From M3007 sp964630705 (lineage in GTDB: Bacteria; Bacteroidota; Bacteroidia; Chitinophagales; Saprospiraceae): DNA of 23,619 bases. A program made the position numbers and the translations under genes. Under the pieces are notes generated by a model. The model searched no databases. It was not told the DNA's origin and worked only from the letters and a program-made list of their open reading frames with translations. Below, piece by piece: positions 15,295 to 21,537 of this stretch (positions within the stretch are counted from its first letter, which is position 1; the number at the start of each line of letters is the position of its first letter). The DNA is taken from assembly GCA_964630705.1 (NCBI GenBank), contig CAZVZH010000057.1, forward strand, positions 1 to 23,619, given 5' to 3'.

Positions 15295-15965
15295 GCATTC
15301 ACAAAACTACTCCCGGCATGTTGCCTCATCGTTTTTTCCTGTTTTCCCTGCTCAGTCTGTTGCTCCTGCCCACAACTGCCGACGCCCAGCGGCGCCAACG
15401 CTTCAAAGCCGGACTGATCGCCGGCGTGACCGCCGCCCAAATCGACGGCGACGCCTCGGCCGGCTACAACAAGGTGGGCTTGCAGGGCGGCCTGCGCGGT
15501 ATCGTGCTGCTCAATCAAAAACAAGACGCCAGCGTGGAAATTCTGTTCACCCAACGCGGCAGCCGCAACGAAGCCAAAACGCCGCCTTTTTTCAAAACTA
15601 CCCTGAACTACATCGAAATCCCGGTGCAATGGCATTACCACGACTGGCCCGCCAACGGCGACCCCGACGACCCGGATTTCTACCGCGTCCACTTCAACCT
15701 CGGCCTGTCGTACGGCCGCCTGATGGGCTATACCGACGACTCCGACGGCTCCGTGGCGGGCATCACCCCGGCGCTTGACCACCTCAATAAAAATAGCTAT
15801 TGTTTTCTCATCGGCGCCAGCTTTTTCGCTACCAAACACGTCGGCTTCAACTTCCGCTACCACCGGGCCTTCAACCGCCTGTACGAACCCGGCCAGCCCG
15901 GCACCAACTTCGCCTACTCCCTCAACGAGCACTTCCTGGCCCTGCAACTGATGTACATTTTTTGA
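15288..15965 (+). CDS. Outer-membrane beta-barrel protein (PorT-like family)
   Basis: The protein is 225 aa from the ATG at 15288. A second in-frame ATG at 15318 would still leave a full signal peptide ('MLPHRFFLFSLLSLLLLPTTADAQ'). The mature protein begins 'FKAGLIAGVTAAQIDGDASAGYNKVGLQGGL', the usual opening of small PorT/OmpA-like barrels in Bacteroidota. It continues with 'YIEIPVQWHYH' and 'NLGLSYGRLMGY' strands and ends in 'EHFLALQLMYIF', an aromatic C-terminal strand. It is probably an outer-membrane protein of unknown ligand; no channel specificity can be deduced. The frame open to 15192 upstream is not supported by a signal peptide. The next gene starts one base after its stop, indicating translational coupling. 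Confidence 0.82.
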   Translation: MSSIHKTTPGMLPHRFFLFSLLSLLLLPTTADAQRRQRFKAGLIAGVTAAQIDGDASAGYNKVGLQGGLRGIVLLNQKQDASVEILFTQRGSRNEAKTPPFFKTTLNYIEIPVQWHYHDWPANGDPDDPDFYRVHFNLGLSYGRLMGYTDDSDGSVAGITPALDHLNKNSYCFLIGASFFATKHVGFNFRYHRAFNRLYEPGQPGTNFAYSLNEHFLALQLMYIF

Positions 15966-15966
15966 C

Positions 15967-16890
15967 ATGCCCAAACACGCCGTCATCGACCTCGGAACCA
16001 ATACCTTCCACCTGCTCATCGCCGAACGCGACCCCGCCGGCGCCTGGTCGGCCCTGCACCGCGACCGGCTGTTCGTCCGCCTCGCCGAATCCGGTATCCA
16101 CCATATCGGTCCGGCCGCCTATGCCCGAGGTCTGGAAGCGCTGCTCCGCTTCCGGCAACAGCTCGACAGGCACGCCATTGCACCCGAAACGGTGTTGGCC
16201 TACGGCACCGCCGCGTTGCGCACCGCCGCTAACGCTTCCGATTTTCTGGCTGAATTGCGCCGCCAAACGGGCATTCGCGCCGAAGTGATCGACGGCCACC
16301 GGGAAGCGCAGCTGATTTTTCAGGGTGTGCGCCAGGCCGTTCCCTTCCCCGACAACCGGGTGTTGGTGATGGACATCGGCGGCGGCAGCGTCGAGCTGAT
16401 CCTGGCTGAAGGCGAGCAGGTGCTGTGGCAGCAAAGTTTCCCGGTTGGCGTAGCCGTGTTGTTTCAACAATTTCAAAAAAACGACCCCATTGCGCCGGAG
16501 GAAGTTTCCGCCGTTCGCCGCTACCTCGATACTGCCCTGGCCGAACTCTGGCCCCAGCTCGAACGCCTGCCCGCGCCCAGCCTCGTTGGCGCAGCCGGCG
16601 CGTTTGACATCATCGACAACCTGCTGCTCGATCCGGCAACCAAACCGCCGCTCTACGGCTACGTGCCCATGTCGGATTTCAACGTACTCTACGACCGCGT
16701 TGTCGCCAGCACCCTGGCCGAGCGCGAAGCCTGGAACCAACTGGCGCCCGAGCGCCGGCAAATGGTCGTGGTGGGCATGGTGCTTATCCGCCACATCGCC
16801 GAGCGCGCCCGCATGCATGAAATTTTTACCTCGGTGTACGCCATGAAAGAAGGCATGCTGCTTGAACTGGATGATGAATCCGGGAAATAG
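15967..16890 (+). CDS. Ppx/GppA family phosphatase (exopolyphosphatase-like)
   Basis: The protein has 307 aa and an ASKHA-type fold. The N-terminal phosphate-binding motif is 'AVIDLGTNTFHLLIAE' (Asp8). The 'AYGTAALRTAAN' segment, the 'REAQLIFQGV' motif (Glu113, matching the catalytic Glu of exopolyphosphatases) and the second phosphate loop 'DIGGGSVELIL' are all present. The likely reaction is release of terminal phosphate from polyphosphate or hydrolysis of pppGpp; sequence alone cannot separate these. It lacks the C-terminal HD-like extension of E. coli Ppx and GppA (about 500 aa), as do many Bacteroidota members. The ATG lies one base after the stop of the outer-membrane barrel gene, so the two are almost certainly co-transcribed. 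A long imperfect hairpin follows. Confidence 0.9.
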   Translation: MPKHAVIDLGTNTFHLLIAERDPAGAWSALHRDRLFVRLAESGIHHIGPAAYARGLEALLRFRQQLDRHAIAPETVLAYGTAALRTAANASDFLAELRRQTGIRAEVIDGHREAQLIFQGVRQAVPFPDNRVLVMDIGGGSVELILAEGEQVLWQQSFPVGVAVLFQQFQKNDPIAPEEVSAVRRYLDTALAELWPQLERLPAPSLVGAAGAFDIIDNLLLDPATKPPLYGYVPMSDFNVLYDRVVASTLAEREAWNQLAPERRQMVVVGMVLIRHIAERARMHEIFTSVYAMKEGMLLELDDESGK

Positions 16891-16955
16891 AGAAGCGCGG
16901 AGGATTGAAATCTACCCCAATATGCTCTTAATTTCCTACCCTGCACACTACCTTC

Positions 16956-17048
16956 CACACAGATTTTACACAGAAAAAGTTGCACAGATGTCACACAGAA
17001 TAATTCAGCGTAAAATCTGCGCAATTTGTTCTGTGTAAAATCTGTGTG
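16956..17048. terminator. Imperfect long hairpin between convergent genes
   Basis: Arms 16956-16975 and 17029-17048 are a perfect 20-bp inverted repeat (cacacagattttacacagaa and its complement). The inner 53 nt contain further diverged copies of the same motif that can partly pair. Each arm therefore looks like two units of about 25 bp. It lies between the Ppx/GppA gene (+) and the propeller protein gene (-), consistent with a bidirectional transcript end. Confidence 0.6.
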
Positions 17049-17108
17049 AAAATAGGCAGATCAGGTTGTACAAGTACCGCTGGTACGGGTAAACCCGCGC
17101 CCCAGCCT

Positions 17109-20100
17109 TCAAAACACCACCAACTGCCCAAACTGCAATACTTGCTCCATCTCCAGTGAGCAGGCATACACGCCCGTAGCCAGCCCCTCGAGTTGCACCG
17201 TCCCCGCCCCGATCAATTTTTCCACCCGCACCGCGCGCCCATGCTGGTCAAACACGCGGAACACCGCCGGCCCCTCGCCGCTGTACGTGAGCTGCACCGG
17301 GCTGCCGGCCGCCACCGGGTTGGGCGCCAGCAGGAAGCGCGCCGGCGCCGGCTGTCGATCGTCTGGTTCGGTTTGCCGCTCGATGGGCGCCGACTGCCAG
17401 CCGGGCTCGGGTTTGCTCAACGCCAGCTGGCCAAAGGTGTTTAAGGCCAAACCGTCGTTGAAAAATACCGAGCCGTCTATGCCAAATTTCCGGCGGTCGC
17501 CTTCGTCTTCGGCTTGCCAGGTCGGGCCTTCTCCAGCCGCCGGCCGCGACCACAGCCGGTACTCCGCCGCAGCGCTGAACAGCGACGCCCGGCCGATGCG
17601 GTAACACCGGATTTCCCGCAAGGGCTCGAACACCGCATTCGGGCCGTAATTGCGCACCACCCAGTAAGTCCGGGCCGTCGGGTCGGCTGCGGGCGCAGCG
17701 TCGGGCGACAGGTCGATCCGGGTGACGCAAACCTCGCCCCCGGGCAAAACACCCGTTTCGGCAGTGCTGAATTCCAGCCCGACATTTTTTCCAAAATTAT
17801 ACCTGCCAGGAGCGGTCACACTGCGGCGCGCGCTGGCGCCCGGCCCTACAGCCAGGGTGGAAGCCGCCCGGGTGGCGTTGCCGTTGAAACCCAGGTGCCG
17901 GGTGCCGCTGCGGTCGAGCGCGGCGCCGCCCGTTTCATTGAACTGGTAGTAGGCGCGGAGGCTATGGTCGGCAGTGTCGAGCGCCAGAAGGTGCATGTGT
18001 TCGCGGATTTCCGCCTGGCTCAAGGCCCGGGCGTACACCCGCACTTCGTCGATCAGGCCGTTGAAAAACCGGCCGGTGCCGTTGGGGTCTTCCCCCAGGG
18101 TGATGGGCGCGTCGAAGGCCTCGGGGCCGCGGGCGGCGTTGTCCACCGCAGGCACGCCGTTTCGGTAAATGGTCACCCGGTTGGGCTCCACCACCAGGGC
18201 CACGTGCGTCCATTCGTTTTGCGGTACGGTGAGGCCGCTGTTCCACCACCAGCCGGCCTGGTTCCAGTGGTAGCTCAGGCGGTCGCCGTCGAAACCGATG
18301 CCGGCGGTGGTGCTGCCGCCCCGGCAAAACAGGATGCCGGCACGGCCGTCCTGCGCACCCAGCCATTTGATCCAAGCGCTGATGGTCACCTGGTCGCTGT
18401 GGAGGTGCAAGGCTTCGGCAGCCACAGCATTGTCGCCCATGCCGTCGAGCAGGAGTGCCTGCCCGGGGAAACTGTCGCGGTCGCAGGCATTGCTCACGCG
18501 CAGCAGGAGGGTGTCGTAAAAAATACCTTGCGGGGTGTGGAGGGCCATCCGCGCTTCGTACTGGCCGGCGGCGCCAAACACCACTTTGGGCTGGCGGGTG
18601 TCGGCGCCCGACACAAAAGCCGCGCCGGGAAACTCCCAGGTCCAGCTGGCGCCAGCGTGCTCGACCACCGAGTAATCATCAAAAAAGAAGGTATCCCGGG
18701 CGCAGCGGCTCTCGAGTTTGTCGGCCATGGCCTGTGGCAAAACGGCCGAAGGCTCGAACAGGGGCGCTTCCCAGACGCCGAAGCCCCAGCAGCCGTTGCG
18801 GATTTTGCCGTCGCGGTAAAACGGTTTGAGCCGGTTGGTTTCGGCGCTCAGGGGCAGCCCGGCACTGTACGGCTGCCAGTCGGCGTGGCTGTCGTTCCGG
18901 TAAAAAACGCCGTGGTCGGTGCCGAGATAAATGCCGCCGTCGGCGCCGTACTGGGCCAGAATATTAGCGATGCGGATGCCGTCGAGCGCAGGGGTGGTCA
19001 GGTTGGCCCAGGACTGGCCGCCGTCGTCGCTGCGGTAAATTTTTTTGCCGTTGGAGCCGTAGGTAAGCGCGCACCAGAGCCGGTTGGGGTTTTCGGCGCT
19101 CAGGGCGAGTTTGACGCGGTCGTTGTTGTTGGGCAGGGGCAAGGCCGTGCATTTTTGCCAGGACTGGCCGCCGTCGGCGCTGCGCCAGATGCTGTCGTCG
19201 ACGCCGTCCCACTGCGAGCAGTAGAGCACCTGCGGGTTGGCACGGGCGATTTCGATATCGTACACTTTGTTGTCGGCATTGCCGGGGAAGGTGTAGAGGA
19301 GTTGGAACGAAGCCCCGCCGTCGGTACTCTTCCACAGCTGGTTGTCTTTTCCCAAAAATACGATACCCCAGCACTGCGGGTGCCACACCATCTCGCTGTT
19401 GGCGTAGTAGGCGTAGCTTTCGTTGGGAAACAGGCCGACGGGAAAGGAGCGCCGGCCGCCGGTAAGCCCGCCGTTCAGGCTGTAGCCGCCGATGTCGGAG
19501 TGGTAGGTTTTGAGTCCGGGGCCGGGACTGACGTAGCCCGTCGGCGCTTCGGCGCCGCCCATGCGGTAGTACGTATTTTCGGGGAACGACTCGTGCCAGG
19601 CCATGTTGCCGTTGTGGTAGCGGCCGCCGACGAGCAGGTCGTCGTTCCAGCCGCTGTCGAAGCCCCACATATCGGAGCCGGAAATGCCGTCCATGCGGGC
19701 TTCGTGGCTTTGTCCGAAATCGGTGGAATAGTTGAGGCCGCCGTCGCTGGCGATCCACAGGTCGGTTCCGTGGGCCGCCAGGGCCTGGATGTCGGGATGG
19801 CTCCAGGGCAAGTTGCCGACATAGCCGCCGAGGGCTTGCCAGGTAACGCCGCCGTCGGTGCTTTTGAACCAGGACGTGCCGCCGGCGATGAGCTGCTGGT
19901 CGTTGTTAGGGTTGACAACGATGGCCATGTCGTAAAAACCCTGGGTAAAGCCCGTGGTGCCGTTGTTGGCCATGAGGTTGGTGTGGTCGGGGATGCTGTA
20001 GGGTTCGCCGATGGCATTGGCGGGGTGGGTGTTGGTCCAGGTGTCGCCGTTGTCGGTGCTGACGAAGGTACCGATGTAGCCGTTGAGCGCGGGGCCGCTG

Positions 20101-21113
20101 CCGCAGAGGTAGGCGTAGAGTTTGTCGGGGCGGGAGGGGCAGGGGGCGAGGTGGGCGCCGGTGACCGATTGGCCCGAGCCGGGCGTGTACCAACCCGTTC
20201 CGGCGGCTGCCCAGGTAGCGCCGCCGTCGCTGCTGCGCAGGAAAACAGCGCCCGTGCCGTTTTGGCGCACCGCCCAGGCGGTGGTCGGGGCGCCGGGTTT
20301 GAAGTGCACGGTCCAGGTTTTTTGGCCGAACTTTTTCGTCCAACTCAAGCCGCCGTTGGCGCTGAAAAGCAAGCCCTGGTCGGCGGCGGCCAGCATAATG
20401 TCGGGGTTGGCGGGCGAAATGGCGAGAGCGTTCACCCAGAGGTTGTTTTCGGTGTACACGCTCGTCCAGGTGGCGCCGCCGTCGGTGGTTTTCAGGATTT
20501 TACCGCCGGTGGCGGCGTAGGCGGTGTTGGGGTCGGCGGGGTGGATGCGCACGGCGCCGAAGGCTCCGTGGAGCAGGTCGGCGCTGAGCAGGGTCCAGTT
20601 CAGGCCCTTGTCGACGGTTTTCCAGAGGCCGCCCGATTCGCCGCCGGCGTAGAGCACGGAGGGGTCGGAAGGGGCGATGTCGAGGGCGTAGATGTTGGTT
20701 TGCCAGGTGACCTTGGTGGTTCCATCGATGTGGAAGGTGCGGGAAGGGCCGGCCCAGGTCCAACTGCCGCTGTTTTCCGGCGCGGCGCGGCGCAGGGCGC
20801 GCAGGGCGGTTTCTTTTTGCCGGTCGTCGGTGGGCGTGGGGAAGCGCAGGCTGCCGTCGGCCTGCACGAAGGGGCGGGCCCAGGCCATCCAGCGTTTGTA
20901 AAACTGGGTGTAGCTGTTTTTTTCAAACGGCCGCTCGCGGTGGAAGTCGCGGTAAGCTTTTTCTAATTCAAAAACATTGGGTTGGTCGCGCAGCATCAGC
21001 CCGAGCCAGGCCGGGGCGCCGGGGGCGGGGTAGGGCGGTTCGGGTTTTTCCTGGGCGGGGGCGGGGCAGGCGCTCAGGCAGGCGAGCGCACAGGCGAGTA
21101 TGAATTTTTGCAT
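17109..21113 (-). CDS. Beta-propeller (BNR/sortilin-like) T9SS cargo protein with PKD and LamG domains
   Basis: The protein has 1334 aa. The N-terminus 'MQKFILACALACLSACPAPAQ' is an export signal; it contains LSAC, which could act as a lipobox at Cys16, next to a possible signal peptidase I site at APAQ. About residues 130-770 carry repeated BNR/VPS10-type blades with 'TDGGATW', 'SSDGGATW', 'STDNGDTW' and 'RSDDGGQSW'. A PKD-like domain follows (about 804-874), then a LamG/concanavalin-like domain (about 886-1034, 'VTISAWIKW', 'NEWTHVALVV', 'GLIDEVRVYARALS'). The type A sorting domain is at about 1258-1334 ('FLLAPNPVAAG' to 'QLVVF'). It is predicted to be surface-exposed or secreted and carbohydrate- or protein-binding; no glycosidase residues were identified. 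The open frame extends to 21257, but only the ATG at 21113 gives an export signal. It is divergent from the antitoxin-like gene. Confidence 0.9.
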   Translation of the reverse strand: MQKFILACALACLSACPAPAQEKPEPPYPAPGAPAWLGLMLRDQPNVFELEKAYRDFHRERPFEKNSYTQFYKRWMAWARPFVQADGSLRFPTPTDDRQKETALRALRRAAPENSGSWTWAGPSRTFHIDGTTKVTWQTNIYALDIAPSDPSVLYAGGESGGLWKTVDKGLNWTLLSADLLHGAFGAVRIHPADPNTAYAATGGKILKTTDGGATWTSVYTENNLWVNALAISPANPDIMLAAADQGLLFSANGGLSWTKKFGQKTWTVHFKPGAPTTAWAVRQNGTGAVFLRSSDGGATWAAAGTGWYTPGSGQSVTGAHLAPCPSRPDKLYAYLCGSGPALNGYIGTFVSTDNGDTWTNTHPANAIGEPYSIPDHTNLMANNGTTGFTQGFYDMAIVVNPNNDQQLIAGGTSWFKSTDGGVTWQALGGYVGNLPWSHPDIQALAAHGTDLWIASDGGLNYSTDFGQSHEARMDGISGSDMWGFDSGWNDDLLVGGRYHNGNMAWHESFPENTYYRMGGAEAPTGYVSPGPGLKTYHSDIGGYSLNGGLTGGRRSFPVGLFPNESYAYYANSEMVWHPQCWGIVFLGKDNQLWKSTDGGASFQLLYTFPGNADNKVYDIEIARANPQVLYCSQWDGVDDSIWRSADGGQSWQKCTALPLPNNNDRVKLALSAENPNRLWCALTYGSNGKKIYRSDDGGQSWANLTTPALDGIRIANILAQYGADGGIYLGTDHGVFYRNDSHADWQPYSAGLPLSAETNRLKPFYRDGKIRNGCWGFGVWEAPLFEPSAVLPQAMADKLESRCARDTFFFDDYSVVEHAGASWTWEFPGAAFVSGADTRQPKVVFGAAGQYEARMALHTPQGIFYDTLLLRVSNACDRDSFPGQALLLDGMGDNAVAAEALHLHSDQVTISAWIKWLGAQDGRAGILFCRGGSTTAGIGFDGDRLSYHWNQAGWWWNSGLTVPQNEWTHVALVVEPNRVTIYRNGVPAVDNAARGPEAFDAPITLGEDPNGTGRFFNGLIDEVRVYARALSQAEIREHMHLLALDTADHSLRAYYQFNETGGAALDRSGTRHLGFNGNATRAASTLAVGPGASARRSVTAPGRYNFGKNVGLEFSTAETGVLPGGEVCVTRIDLSPDAAPAADPTARTYWVVRNYGPNAVFEPLREIRCYRIGRASLFSAAAEYRLWSRPAAGEGPTWQAEDEGDRRKFGIDGSVFFNDGLALNTFGQLALSKPEPGWQSAPIERQTEPDDRQPAPARFLLAPNPVAAGSPVQLTYSGEGPAVFRVFDQHGRAVRVEKLIGAGTVQLEGLATGVYACSLEMEQVLQFGQLVVF

Positions 21114-21244
21114 GGCGGAGAAGGAACTGGTTGGGGCAAAGAAATTGAATCCCGCCTGAAATGGTGTAAAAAACGTGCAGCCTTGTTGCTGGCCGTTCCT
21201 GTTTTTGTAAAATCTTCTCCACTTTTGAAAAAAACGACTGCAGT

Positions 21245-21445
21245 ATGAATGGCGCAACGGACGTGGTTTCTAAGGAAGCGATATTAAACGCGCTCAGTAA
21301 AATGCCCGATCAAATCCCGATCGATACGCTCCTCGATGAAATAATCTACCTGTTCAAGGTGGAATCGGCCTTGCGAAAATCGCAAAAAGGAGCAGGTATT
21401 ACCATCGAGGAATTTCGCCAAAAGGTCAAAACATGGGCGAAGTAA
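21245..21445 (+). CDS. Antitoxin-like small protein
   Basis: This is a 66-aa soluble, mostly helical protein. 'LSKMPDQIPIDTLLDEIIYLFKVESALRKSQKGAGITIEEFRQKVKTWAK' has the layout of antitoxins paired with RelE/ParE toxins in Bacteroidota and Cyanobacteria: a 'MPD..P.DELLDEI' helix followed by a 'G...T.EE....... W' tail. It is an inference from this pattern and from the downstream overlapping reading frame, which begins like a ParE/RelE toxin but is cut short. The ATG at 21245 lies 131 nt from the divergent propeller gene. Family assignment is moderate; it could also be an unrelated small regulator. Confidence 0.55.
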   Translation: MNGATDVVSKEAILNALSKMPDQIPIDTLLDEIIYLFKVESALRKSQKGAGITIEEFRQKVKTWAK

Positions 21446-21522
21446 AACTAATCATCACTCCGGATGCTGACGATGACATTCTGAGAGTACACCACAGCGC
21501 AAGGCCGCCGGAGGCTGAATGA
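21433..21522 (+). pseudogene. Truncated RelE/ParE-like toxin remnant
   Basis: An ATG overlapping the last 13 nt of the antitoxin-like gene opens a 29-codon frame, MGEVKLIITPDADDDILRVH and nine more residues. 'VKLIITPDADDDIL' matches the first strand and helix start of ParE/RelE toxins, which are normally about 90-100 aa. The frame stops at 21522, 15 nt before the 3' end of the opposite-strand delta-60 gene, so most of the toxin fold is missing and activity is not expected. The overlap geometry is typical of toxin-antitoxin pairs. Confidence 0.5.
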
Positions 21523-21537
21523 AGGCGATTTCAGTAA

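Noticed and set aside
17514..20966. 1150-codon open frame antisense to the propeller protein gene
   Set aside because: It is rich in Val/Ala/Gly/His without domains, and mirrors the codon pattern of a GC-rich gene. The opposite strand has clear BNR, LamG and sorting domains.
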